Positions 6,634 to 14,181 of a stretch of DNA of 15,732 bases are shown piece after piece (the stretch's first letter is position 1; each line of letters begins with the position of its first letter). The notes under the pieces are model-generated. The model made no database searches and had not been told where the DNA came from. It saw only the letters and a list, made by a program, of their open reading frames with translations. Position numbers and translations under genes: made by a program. The stretch is from RUG563 sp045589355 (GTDB taxonomy: Bacteria; Bacillota; Clostridia; Christensenellales; Aristaeellaceae). Location of the stretch: assembly GCA_045589355.1 (NCBI GenBank), contig JAZNOW010000049.1, forward strand, positions 1-15,732. Direction: 5' to 3'.

Positions 6634-7068
6634 ATGAACATACGCCTGGCGGCACAAGGCGACGCGGTGATGCTGATGCATCTGAACCGTGCCTTCAATG
6701 AAGTGGACGAAGTGCCGGAAGAGACGGTGGTGAACCGGCTGATCAACGGCAGCGAAATTGTTGCCGTTGCCCAGGACGAAGGGCGGCTGACCGGCTTTTG
6801 CTGCGCCCAGGTGCATCATTCCTTTTGCTATGCCGCCCCCTGCGCCGAGATTACCGAAATGTTTGTGGAGCAGGGAGCGCGCAGAAAGGGCGTCGGGCGG
6901 GCACTGCTTGCCTTTATGACGGCGCATCTGAAGGATGTGCACGGTGTGCAGGAAATACATTTGCTGACAGGCTGTGAAAATAAAGCGGCCAAAGCGTTGT
7001 ATGCCGCGTTGGGCTTTGAAGAGAAAAACGAAACGTACATGCGAAAGAAACTGGAGAGGAATATGTGA
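6634..7068 (+). CDS. GNAT family N-acetyltransferase
   Basis: The start at 6634 follows GGAGGAAGGG (6623-6632). Any longer reading frame would begin upstream of the promoter. The 144-residue protein is a full minimal GNAT domain: strand ITEMFVEQ (73-80), the acetyl-CoA loop ARRKGVGRALL (82-92, fitting R-x-x-G-x-G), and ENKAAKALYAALGF (115-128), the motif B helix. The arrangement resembles aminoglycoside 6'-N-acetyltransferase-like and related small-molecule acetylases, but the substrate cannot be deduced. Its stop codon lies two bases before the GH43 start (or overlaps a possible GTG start by four), so the two genes are co-transcribed although no functional link is obvious. Confidence 0.85.
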   Translation: MNIRLAAQGDAVMLMHLNRAFNEVDEVPEETVVNRLINGSEIVAVAQDEGRLTGFCCAQVHHSFCYAAPCAEITEMFVEQGARRKGVGRALLAFMTAHLKDVHGVQEIHLLTGCENKAAKALYAALGFEEKNETYMRKKLERNM

Positions 7069-7070
7069 AC

Positions 7071-9011
7071 ATGAAAAAGTGGATGCTGTTTCTGCTGGCT
7101 GCCGCCCTGTGCGTGACAGGGGCAATGGCGGAGGAAATGGAATATCGCTCCGATTTTTCTGCAGGCACCGACGGCTGGTATGCCAGAAGCGGCGGGGGTG
7201 CGGTGATCGAAGTGACGGATGAAGGACTACTGATCACCGGGCGCAATGCCACCTGGAATTCCCCGGGCCGGGCCTTTGACCTGGTTCCGGAAGAAGCCTA
7301 CCGCATCAGTGTGGACGTGAAACAATCGTCCATTGCCAGCGGCCGGTTCATTCTTTCTGCGGAGCACAGCCGGGACGGCCAGGTGACGTACGAAAACATT
7401 GTGGCGGAAAATGTGGAAAAAGATGCGTGGGTCACTTTATCTGCCGTGTGGGTGGCCGGAGATTATGATACCTATGTTCTGTATGTGGAGGGCGGCGAAG
7501 CGGATACGCCCTTTACCATCCGGAATTTTACCCTGCAGGGTGCAGCAAAACAAAAGGAAATGGCACAGGAAGGGGAGCCTTTCAGGATGCCGGAAGGAGA
7601 AACGGAATTGAAAAAGCTGTTTGACGAAATGGTATGGAACAAAAGCCACAAAAAGAACGGGGACCATAACCCCCTGTACACCCAGCGCTTTGGCGCGGAC
7701 CCCGGCTTCCTTGTGTGGAAAGACCGGCTGTATGTGTACACCACCAATGACGTGATCGAATACAATGCCGACGGTACGGTGAAAGAAAACGGGTACGGCC
7801 TGGTGAACAAGATCAACTGCATTTCCTCTTCCGACCTTGTCAACTGGACGGACCATGGCGCCATTCCCGTGGCCGGCAGCAATGGCATTCTGACCTGGGC
7901 CCGCAATTCCTGGGCCCCCTGTGCCGCCCACAAGGTGATCGACGGCAAGGACCAGTTTTTCCTTTATTCCTGCAACAACGGCAACGGTGTGACGGTGCTG
8001 GTGGCTGATGACCCGGCCGGCCCCTTCCGGGATCCTTTGGGCCACGGGCTGATCACCCGCTCCACCCCCAATTGCGCCAACGTGACATGGCTGTTTGACC
8101 CTGCTGTGTTTGTGGATGAAGATGGTACCGGCTACCTTTACTTTGGCGGCGGCGTGCCCGCCGGCAAGGACGCCAACCCCGGTACGGCGCGGTGCGTGCA
8201 GCTGGGGGATGATATGATCTCCATCGTGGGCGAACCCAGGGTGATTGAAAACGTGCCCTATCTGTTTGAGGATTCCGGCATGAACCGCATCGGCGATACG
8301 TATTATTACAGCTATTGCTCCAACTGGAATACCACCGGCAATGCCTACGGCCTGGAAAGCGGCGCCATTCAGTACATGACCAGCAAGAACCCGCTGGGCC
8401 CCTTCACCTACGGCGGCCAACTGTTTGCCAACCAGGGCAAGTTCTTCGGCCTGTACGGCAACAACCACCACAGCATTGTGGAATTCAAGGGTGTGCATTA
8501 CCTGCTGTACCACAACCGGCCGGTGGAAAAGAGCATGGGCATTACCGGCAATTACCGCTCGCCCCAGATGGACGTGCTGGAAGTGAAGGAAGACGGCGCC
8601 ATTCTGGTGCAAAAGGGCACCATGGCCGGCCCCCAAAAACTGCATGACTTTACCCCCTATGAGCAGGTACCTGCCCAGACCATGTACCGGGAAGCGGGCA
8701 TTGAAGTGAATGGCTACGGTCCCGATGCCGTTACCGTGGCCGGCAGCGGCGACTGGATGCAGGTGAAGAATGTGGCGTTTGACAAAGGCTGCAGCACATT
8801 TACCATGGAGGCCGGCTCCAACGGCGGCGGTGCCGTGCGGGTGATGGCCGATGGCTTTGACGGCCGGGTGCTGTGCGAATTTACGGTGGAGGACGGCGAA
8901 AGGAAAGCCTACACCGTGGACTGCGAAAACGTGGACGGCGTGACCGACCTGTACCTCCTCTTTGCCGGGGATGTGCAGGCCAAGTGGTGGCAGATGGCAC
9001 CGGCAAAATAA
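7071..9011 (+). CDS. Secreted GH43 arabinofuranosidase/xylosidase with CBM domains
   Basis: The 646-residue protein starts with a signal peptide (MKKWMLFLLAAALCVTGAMA, cut near residue 20). Residues about 25-158 form a beta-sandwich like CBM22 or CBM4/9 modules. A five-bladed propeller of glycoside hydrolase family 43 spans about 200-500. The expected catalytic triad is visible: D210 in ADPGF (general base), D343 in FDPAVF (pKa modulator) and E400 in LFEDSGM (general acid). A CBM6-like module (about 515-645) ends the chain. This layout resembles bacterial arabinoxylan arabinofuranohydrolases such as XynD, which remove arabinose or xylose from plant xylan outside the cell. No anchor is seen, so it should be secreted. 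The GTG at 7065 is an alternative start, coupled to the GNAT stop. A terminator follows. Confidence 0.88.
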   Translation: MKKWMLFLLAAALCVTGAMAEEMEYRSDFSAGTDGWYARSGGGAVIEVTDEGLLITGRNATWNSPGRAFDLVPEEAYRISVDVKQSSIASGRFILSAEHSRDGQVTYENIVAENVEKDAWVTLSAVWVAGDYDTYVLYVEGGEADTPFTIRNFTLQGAAKQKEMAQEGEPFRMPEGETELKKLFDEMVWNKSHKKNGDHNPLYTQRFGADPGFLVWKDRLYVYTTNDVIEYNADGTVKENGYGLVNKINCISSSDLVNWTDHGAIPVAGSNGILTWARNSWAPCAAHKVIDGKDQFFLYSCNNGNGVTVLVADDPAGPFRDPLGHGLITRSTPNCANVTWLFDPAVFVDEDGTGYLYFGGGVPAGKDANPGTARCVQLGDDMISIVGEPRVIENVPYLFEDSGMNRIGDTYYYSYCSNWNTTGNAYGLESGAIQYMTSKNPLGPFTYGGQLFANQGKFFGLYGNNHHSIVEFKGVHYLLYHNRPVEKSMGITGNYRSPQMDVLEVKEDGAILVQKGTMAGPQKLHDFTPYEQVPAQTMYREAGIEVNGYGPDAVTVAGSGDWMQVKNVAFDKGCSTFTMEAGSNGGGAVRVMADGFDGRVLCEFTVEDGERKAYTVDCENVDGVTDLYLLFAGDVQAKWWQMAPAK

Positions 9012-9023
9012 ATAAGGAAAAAT

Positions 9024-9057
9024 GCGTCGCATGGAAACGTGCGGCGCTTTTTTGTTT
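9024..9057 (+). terminator. Intrinsic terminator after GH43
   Basis: GCGTCGCA (9024-9031) pairs with TGCGGCGC (9040-9047) with one T-G wobble, followed by TTTTTTGTTT. Confidence 0.9.
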
Positions 9058-9096
9058 GGGTGAGCAGGGAATGGGTATATTCAGAAAGAAAGGGAT

Positions 9097-9125
9097 TTGC
9101 GCAGAGAATTATCCTGTGCTATACT
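9097..9125 (+). promoter_or_regulatory. Sigma-A promoter of ZIP transporter unit
   Basis: TTGCGC (9097-9102), a 17-base spacer and TATACT (9120-9125) with an upstream TG (TGCTATACT) form a good vegetative promoter 31 bases before the ATG at 9157. It also rules out the upstream in-frame starts at 9097 and 9127. Confidence 0.7.
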
Positions 9126-9156
9126 GATGAAAACACAACCGGAAAGGAAAAAACGT

Positions 9157-9915
9157 ATGGAAATGGTGTGGTTAACAGCCCTTGGTGTGGGCGGCGCAAC
9201 CGTAGCCGGTGCAGGCCTGGGCTTTGTGTTCAAGAAAATTTCCCATCGGTTCAGCGATATTGTTTTATCGTTTGCAGCCGGCGTGATGCTGGCGGCGGCG
9301 GTGATCGGGCTGATCCTTCCATCGCTGGAATACGGCGGCGATCAGGGCTTGTGGATCACGGTGGCCGGGGTATTTTGCGGCGCGCTGTTTCTGAACGTGC
9401 TGGATAAATTGGTGCCGCATTTGCACAAATTGTCCGGCCTGGATCAGGAAGCCCATCCGGGGCAGACGGAAAAACTGAACAAAGTGCTTTTGTTTGTGAT
9501 GGCCATCGCCATTCACAACCTGCCGGAAGGCATTGCGGCAGGCGTGGGCTTTGGCACGGGAAACGACGGCGAAGCCCTTACCATTGCCGCAGGCATTGCG
9601 CTGCAGAACATTCCCGAGGGCATGGTGATCATCGGGCCCATGCTGGCAGCCGGCATGAGCCGCAGCCGCACCTTTATTGCCGCCCTGATGACCGGACTTG
9701 TGGAAGTGGCAGGTACGCTGTTCGGGTATCTGGCCGTCAGCGTTTCGGCGGTCATCCTGCCCTTTGCGCTGGCCTTTGCCGGCGGCACCATGCTGTATGT
9801 GATCAGTGACGAAATGATTCCCGAAACCCATGCCCACGGCAGCGAACGGGGCGCCACCTATGCGCTGCTGGCCGGGTTTTGCCTGATGGTGGCCATGACC
9901 CATTACCTGGGATAG
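9157..9915 (+). CDS. ZIP family metal transporter (GufA/ZupT-like)
   Basis: The ATG at 9157 is preceded by GGAAAGGA (9141-9148) at 8 bases. The 252-residue membrane protein has about eight hydrophobic segments. The two ZIP metal-site motifs are intact: HNLPEG (120-125) in TM4 and QNIPEG (150-155) in TM5. SDEMIPETHAHG (217-228) matches the late conserved motif of the GufA-type branch. ZIP proteins import zinc, iron or manganese into the cytoplasm. It lies 15 bases upstream of the sugar isomerase-like gene and probably shares its transcript; that enzyme family often needs a divalent metal, which may be why they are paired, but this is inference. Confidence 0.92.
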   Translation: MEMVWLTALGVGGATVAGAGLGFVFKKISHRFSDIVLSFAAGVMLAAAVIGLILPSLEYGGDQGLWITVAGVFCGALFLNVLDKLVPHLHKLSGLDQEAHPGQTEKLNKVLLFVMAIAIHNLPEGIAAGVGFGTGNDGEALTIAAGIALQNIPEGMVIIGPMLAAGMSRSRTFIAALMTGLVEVAGTLFGYLAVSVSAVILPFALAFAGGTMLYVISDEMIPETHAHGSERGATYALLAGFCLMVAMTHYLG

Positions 9916-9930
9916 GAGGAGGATGCGTTG

Positions 9931-10761
9931 ATGCGGAATGTAAAAATCGGGGCCCCCGGGTTTATCCTGATGGACGAAATGCGAAAGGATATGCCTGCCA
10001 CGCTGAAAAAAGTGAAAATGCTGGGGTATGACGGCATTGAATTGCTGGGCTTTTTCGGCCATGATGCCAAAGAGATCAGCGCATGGTGCAAAGAAGCCGG
10101 TGTGGAGCCTTTCAGCGCGTTCGTACGGCTGAAGGAGCTGACCGGGGAAGAAACAAAGGAAGACGTGGCGGCGCTCAACGATTTTGACCGGGCCCTGGTG
10201 ATGCAGGGGGAAACGGCAGAAGAGAAGCTGCGGTATGTGAAAGTGATCGGCTGTGAATACATCGGGCTTTTGCTGCCGGACGATGACATGAACGACGAAG
10301 TGATGGACAAAATCAACCGTGTGGTGGAAATGGCCATGGGGCTGGGCATCAAAGTGCATTACCACAACCATGCCCAGGAATACCTGAACCGCTGGCAGGA
10401 CGGTTGGCGGATGGACTACATCATGGAAAAAGCACACCCCGGCATGCTGTTTGAGCCGGACCTGGGCTGGATGGAAATTGGCGGCTGCCGGTGCGAAGGG
10501 CAGATTGAAAAGTATGCGCACCGGATGGAAATTGTGCACCTGAAGGATTACTGGCGGGAAAGCTTTGATACGGGAAAAGAGCATTTGTTCCGGCCGGTGG
10601 GCTATGGCGTGATGGACTGGGCACGGGTGCTGCCGCTGTGCGAAAAGAAGGTGCAGCCCATCTGGTATACCCTGGACCACGATAAGGCCTACGACGGGGA
10701 TATCTGGGGCGAATTGAAAATGCAACTGGATTATGTGAAAAACATGATGAAGTTTTGCTGA
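9931..10761 (+). CDS. Sugar phosphate isomerase/epimerase-like TIM barrel protein
   Basis: The ATG at 9931 follows AGGAGGAGG (9914-9922); the TTG three bases upstream is less likely. The 276-residue soluble protein has the AP-endonuclease-2/xylose-isomerase-like barrel pattern: the early strand GYDGIELLG, YHNHAQE in the middle, FEPDLGW (Asp metal ligand), IVHLKDY (His ligand and Asp) and TLDHD near the end. In most relatives this last motif reads vExD, with Glu as metal ligand; here it is Asp. The usual vGeGvxDW is PVGYGVMDW. Family members interconvert or dehydrate sugars and cyclitols such as inosose. The substrate is unknown. It is co-transcribed with the ZIP gene and ends at a strong terminator. 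Confidence 0.82.
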   Translation: MRNVKIGAPGFILMDEMRKDMPATLKKVKMLGYDGIELLGFFGHDAKEISAWCKEAGVEPFSAFVRLKELTGEETKEDVAALNDFDRALVMQGETAEEKLRYVKVIGCEYIGLLLPDDDMNDEVMDKINRVVEMAMGLGIKVHYHNHAQEYLNRWQDGWRMDYIMEKAHPGMLFEPDLGWMEIGGCRCEGQIEKYAHRMEIVHLKDYWRESFDTGKEHLFRPVGYGVMDWARVLPLCEKKVQPIWYTLDHDKAYDGDIWGELKMQLDYVKNMMKFC

Positions 10762-10770
10762 ATGAAAAAT

Positions 10771-10804
10771 GCCGGGGAAGAAAACCTTCTCCGGCGCTTT
10801 TTTA
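10771..10804. terminator. Bidirectional terminator between convergent genes
   Basis: GCCGGGGAAG (10771-10780) pairs with CTTCTCCGGC (10786-10795) around AAAAC. It is followed by GCTTTTTTA on the plus strand and, read from the other side, by ATTTTTC on the minus strand. It serves both the isomerase and the GH63-like gene. Confidence 0.92.
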
Positions 10805-12655
10805 TTCAGTTAATGGCTTGCCAAAGTCGGGGATGTAACCGGCATCCGCCAGGGCGATGACGCAAAGCAGGGCGCCCCAGTGGTAAAACTTATCGCTGTT
10901 GCCGGAATCGCAGCCCTCCCCGGTGACGGCGGAATAGTTTTCGTGCACATGGCGGTGTTCCGTCCATTCTTTCATGAACAGGCAGGCGGATTTTTCGGCC
11001 AGGTCATGGCGCACGTTCTCAAGGCCTGTGTTTGTCAGGGCCAGATACACCAGGAAGTTCAGCGGCGCCCATACCCGGCCGCGCCAGTAATTCTGTTCGG
11101 GGTAGGCAGGATCGTTCCTGGCAATGGAGGGCAGCATCCACTGGCCGTAAAATTCATCGGGGTTATAGTAGTGCTCGTTCGCCATGCGCTGCTGACGCTC
11201 CGGCGATACATCGGGGGAGAAGAGGGCATAGAAATTGGTGGGGGAAATGCGGCGGGAGAAGGCACCGGTGTCGGTGCGGCGGTTATAGTAAAACCCGTTT
11301 TCTTCATCCCAAAGCTGTTCCAGGCCGACACGGGCGGCGTTCATGCGCTGCTCCAGGACGGGCAGATCCTGATCCCGTCCGATCAGCTTTGCAAGCTGCA
11401 TCAGCGAACGGCAATCCAGAATGTACAATCCGGTGAGCCCCACGTCTTCCATCTCCAGCCGGTTGGTTTGGGGATTGAAGGGGACATCGTCGTACATGGG
11501 GGAATTATCCAGCCCGCTTTCCAGCGCTGCGCCGTATGTGGCGTGTACGCCCTCCGTTTCCCAGCGGTTGCCGTACTGCACGGGGATGGTTTCGCTGCCC
11601 CAGCAAAGCGCACCGGAAGGGGCTGTGCGGTGAGAAGCAAACCATTCGTTCCAGCGAAGCAGGCCGTCGTACATTTCTTCCACGATCCATTTTTCCCGGA
11701 AGATGCGGTAGGTTTCCAGCAGCATGGTGCTGCCCACCGGGGGCTGGGAACGATCGGCGCTCACCTGGCCGGTGGCATAGGAAAAGTTGGGCACAAAGCC
11801 ATCTGCCGTCTGCTGGTTCAGGATTTCTTTCAGGTTGCTGTACGCCAGGTCCCTGCAGCCAAGGCCGGCCATAAAGCCGGCAAAGAAATTATCCCAGCAA
11901 AACAGCACGTACCCGCCGCTGCCGATGCTCCACAGCCGGCTGACCGGCGAAACAACGCGCTGGTTTTTTGCATCGTAAATGGTATCCCATCCCAGGGCGG
12001 ATTCCATGGCAAAATACATAGGGGACAGTTTGCCGAAACGGGCGCAGGAGAGGAGATGGGCTTCACGCTTTCCGGCAATCAATGCCTGGGCTTGTGCTAC
12101 GGTGCAGGGCCGGCCGGTGGATACGGAAACGGGGCCGTCCAGCAGGACGCACAGGCAGGGGGACTGCACGGGGATGTTGTTGTCATGGGCCGGGGTGCCG
12201 GTGATGTATACGGTGTGCAGGGTTTCGGGCGAGTGGGCCAGAAGCATTTGGCCTTTCTCTTCCACATAGCCGGGCTTTCGCCACAAAAAACCGCTTTCCA
12301 ATACCAGCATGGCAGGCCGCACCTGTTTTTTTATCGGTGTGATGAGCAGGGTGAGCCGATCCTCTTCCGCGGTGGACTCCACCCGGATTTCCATATCGCA
12401 CCAGGTGATACGCATTTCGGTGTAGGAGTCGTCAAAGGCATGGGCGCCGGGAAAGGCAGTTTCTGCCGGCTCCCGGCCGTATTCGTTGGAAAAACGGCCC
12501 ACCAGCGTTTCTTTCAGATAATGGCCTTCCCGGTATTCCTTGAAGGCCACGTTCAGTGCAAAGCCGTCCGGCATATGTACATGGGAAAGCACGCTGCGCA
12601 CATTCCATGTGTGCCAGCCGCGGATGTATTGCTTTTTCAATGCGTCATAATTCAT
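10802..12655 (-). CDS. GH63-like (alpha/alpha)6 glycoside hydrolase, cytoplasmic
   Basis: The ATG with first base at 12655 is preceded by AAAGGAG at 8 bases; the GTG at 12664 overlaps that site and is rejected. The 617-residue protein has an N-terminal beta-rich region (about 1-210) and a C-terminal helical barrel. CWDNFFAGFMAG (253-264), GLDNSPMYDD (381-390, with D383 as likely general acid), YWRGRVWAPLNF (523-534), HENY (571-574, with E572 as likely base) and YHWGALL (591-597) are hallmark motifs of the GH63 and trehalase-like clan. Relatives cleave alpha-glucosyl, mannosyl or glucosylglycerate bonds. No signal peptide is present, so it acts on imported oligosaccharides. It is divergent from an AraC regulator, which probably controls it. 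Confidence 0.82.
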   Translation of the reverse strand: MNYDALKKQYIRGWHTWNVRSVLSHVHMPDGFALNVAFKEYREGHYLKETLVGRFSNEYGREPAETAFPGAHAFDDSYTEMRITWCDMEIRVESTAEEDRLTLLITPIKKQVRPAMLVLESGFLWRKPGYVEEKGQMLLAHSPETLHTVYITGTPAHDNNIPVQSPCLCVLLDGPVSVSTGRPCTVAQAQALIAGKREAHLLSCARFGKLSPMYFAMESALGWDTIYDAKNQRVVSPVSRLWSIGSGGYVLFCWDNFFAGFMAGLGCRDLAYSNLKEILNQQTADGFVPNFSYATGQVSADRSQPPVGSTMLLETYRIFREKWIVEEMYDGLLRWNEWFASHRTAPSGALCWGSETIPVQYGNRWETEGVHATYGAALESGLDNSPMYDDVPFNPQTNRLEMEDVGLTGLYILDCRSLMQLAKLIGRDQDLPVLEQRMNAARVGLEQLWDEENGFYYNRRTDTGAFSRRISPTNFYALFSPDVSPERQQRMANEHYYNPDEFYGQWMLPSIARNDPAYPEQNYWRGRVWAPLNFLVYLALTNTGLENVRHDLAEKSACLFMKEWTEHRHVHENYSAVTGEGCDSGNSDKFYHWGALLCVIALADAGYIPDFGKPLTE

Positions 12656-12683
12656 TGCAGACACTCCTTTGAACGAAGCATGA

Positions 12684-12712
12684 TTGACATAATATCAATT
12701 TAACATTAAAAT
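12684..12712 (+). promoter_or_regulatory. Consensus sigma-A promoter of the AraC regulator
   Basis: A perfect TTGACA (12684-12689), 17-base spacer and TAAAAT (12707-12712) lie 57 bases before the regulator start. The spacer overlaps the first direct-repeat copy, so bound protein could block this promoter. Confidence 0.8.
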
Positions 12713-12760
12713 GAGGTGGAATAATATCAAAAATGAGGGATAAAATATCCTTTTAAAAGG
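12689..12760. promoter_or_regulatory. Candidate operator region between GH63-like and AraC genes
   Basis: ATAATATCAA occurs twice as a direct repeat (12689-12698 and 12721-12730), 32 bases apart, about three helical turns. AAAATGAGG occurs twice (12708-12716 and 12730-12738). GGATAAAATATCC (12738-12750) and the perfect palindrome CCTTTTAAAAGG (12749-12760), which overlaps the regulator's ribosome binding site, follow. AraC-family proteins commonly bind spaced direct repeats, so these are reasonable sites for the adjacent regulator. The minus-strand promoter for the glycosidase has a recognisable -10 (TATTAT) but no good -35, as expected for an activator-dependent promoter. Confidence 0.5.
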
Positions 12761-12769
12761 AAAATTGTC

Positions 12770-13651
12770 ATGAATCTGCATATGAAAGAAAACCGGCTGC
12801 ACGGCAGCAGTGCATACCCCATTGTGCTGTATGAAATGCCCCATGGCGATACGCCCCTGTCCGCAGCCATGCACTGGCAGGATGATGTGGAAGTGTTGTC
12901 TGTCTGCCGGGGACAGGTGACGCTGACACTGGACGGCACACAGTGGATATTGGATGCGGGGGACGCGGTGTGGATCAATCCCGGGCAGATCCACGGGTTT
13001 GATGCCGTGGGGGAGGATGCACGGTGCGAGGTATTTATTTTTCCGGTGCAGCATTTGCTGTTTGCCTGGGAGGACCATGACCAGCAGCGTTTTCTGCGGC
13101 CGCTGGCGGAAGGCAAGCTGGGCTTTCCCATGCGGCTGCCAAAGAACAGCGCGGCATGGCAATGGCAAAACCAGATTATTTTTCTGCAGAAGGAGCGGCC
13201 TGCGGCCTATGAAATGACGACCAAGGCGCTGCTGGTACAGCTGATCGGGTGGCTGGTGCAGCAGGAAGCCCTGATCCCTTTGCAGCCGGACAGGCATGAC
13301 GATGTGTGCAAGCAGATTTTGCTCTATATCCGCCAGCACTACATGGAAAAGATCACCGTGCCCATGATTGCCCAGGCGGCGGCCATTGCGCCCACGTATT
13401 TCAGTGCTTTTTTTGCAAAGCATTTTTGCCGGTCCTTTTCGGAATACCTGTGCAGCTACCGCATTGAGCAGGCCTGCGTGATGCTGCGCAATACCGACAG
13501 GACGGTCACGGAAATCGGCCTGGCAACAGGCTTTGGCTCCGGCAGCAGCTTTATTCAGAAATTCAGGAAAGAGAAGGGAACCACGCCCCTTGCTTATCGC
13601 AAAAGCGGACAGGTGGAGCAGGTTCGGGAAAGGAAGAAATACAATGAATAA
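12770..13651 (+). CDS. AraC-family transcriptional regulator with cupin sensor domain
   Basis: The 293-residue protein has an N-terminal cupin-like ligand pocket (about 20-105; GDTPLSAAMHWQDDVEVLSV and DAGDAVWINPGQIHGF are the characteristic strands). The C-terminal AraC/XylS DNA-binding domain (about 185-285) has two helix-turn-helix units: ITVPMIAQAAAIAPTYFSAFF and RTVTEIGLATGFGSGSSFIQ, then FRKEKGTTPLAYR, the usual end. Members of this type respond to sugars. AAAGGA (12757-12762) is the ribosome binding site. The gene is divergent from the GH63-like glycosidase, its probable target, and its last 8 bases overlap the phosphatase gene. Confidence 0.9.
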   Translation: MNLHMKENRLHGSSAYPIVLYEMPHGDTPLSAAMHWQDDVEVLSVCRGQVTLTLDGTQWILDAGDAVWINPGQIHGFDAVGEDARCEVFIFPVQHLLFAWEDHDQQRFLRPLAEGKLGFPMRLPKNSAAWQWQNQIIFLQKERPAAYEMTTKALLVQLIGWLVQQEALIPLQPDRHDDVCKQILLYIRQHYMEKITVPMIAQAAAIAPTYFSAFFAKHFCRSFSEYLCSYRIEQACVMLRNTDRTVTEIGLATGFGSGSSFIQKFRKEKGTTPLAYRKSGQVEQVRERKKYNE

Positions 13652-14114
13652 AACCAGCAATCGGGTAACGAAAATCCTGTTCATCTGCCATGGCAACATC
13701 TGCCGCAGCCCCATGGCGGAAATGATCATGAAGCACCTGGTCCGGGAAAGAAAATTGGAAAAGGAGTTCCACATCGCTTCCGCGGCGACCAGCACCGAAG
13801 AAATTGGCAATCCCGTGTATCCGCCGGCCCGGACAGAACTGCAAAGGCATGGTATTTTTGTGGAAAAAAGGGGCGCCAGGCAGGTGACGCGGAAGGATTA
13901 TCAGGAATATGATCTGCTCATTGCCATGGACCATTTCAATGTGCGCAACCTGCACCGGATGCTGAATGGTGATCCGGACGGGAAGGTGCGGATGCTGATG
14001 GATTTCACCAATCGCCCCGGCGAAGTATCCGATCCCTGGTATTCGGATCGGTTTGATATTGCATATTGTGATATTATGGAAGGATGTCAGGGCATTTTGG
14101 CAGAATTTGCTTGA
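13644..14114 (+). CDS. Low-molecular-weight protein tyrosine phosphatase
   Basis: The start at 13644 overlaps the regulator's end by 8 bases and uses AAAGGAAG inside that gene, so translation is coupled. The 156-residue protein has the P-loop CHGNICRSPMAE (15-26, fitting C-x5-R-S with C15 nucleophile and R21) and SDPWY (129-133) with D130 as general acid, both diagnostic of the family and in the right order and spacing. The length is typical. These enzymes dephosphorylate tyrosine on bacterial kinases and polysaccharide-export regulators, and a few act on arsenate or phosphoarginine. No tyrosine kinase is present in the window, so the partner is unknown. Confidence 0.93.
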   Translation: MNKTSNRVTKILFICHGNICRSPMAEMIMKHLVRERKLEKEFHIASAATSTEEIGNPVYPPARTELQRHGIFVEKRGARQVTRKDYQEYDLLIAMDHFNVRNLHRMLNGDPDGKVRMLMDFTNRPGEVSDPWYSDRFDIAYCDIMEGCQGILAEFA

Positions 14115-14139
14115 CATGGTAGCTTCTACATATTAAAAT
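14111..14139 (+). promoter_or_regulatory. Consensus sigma-A promoter of the Cys-rich repeat gene
   Basis: TTGACA (14111-14116, overlapping the phosphatase stop codon), a 17-base spacer and TAAAAT (14134-14139) lie 42 bases before the GTG start. The hexamers and spacing are identical to those of the AraC promoter. Confidence 0.82.
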
Positions 14140-14181
14140 GATTACATGTGCATCAAATGTACAGAAGATGGAGGGAGAATT

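Noticed and set aside
7437..9032. 531-residue open frame on the minus strand
   Set aside because: Antisense shadow of the GH43 gene, running into its terminator hairpin; no family motif.
10880..12703. 607-residue open frame on the plus strand
   Set aside because: It lies opposite the GH63-like gene, which shows clear family motifs. The antisense frame has no recognisable domain and is a product of GC-rich codon use.
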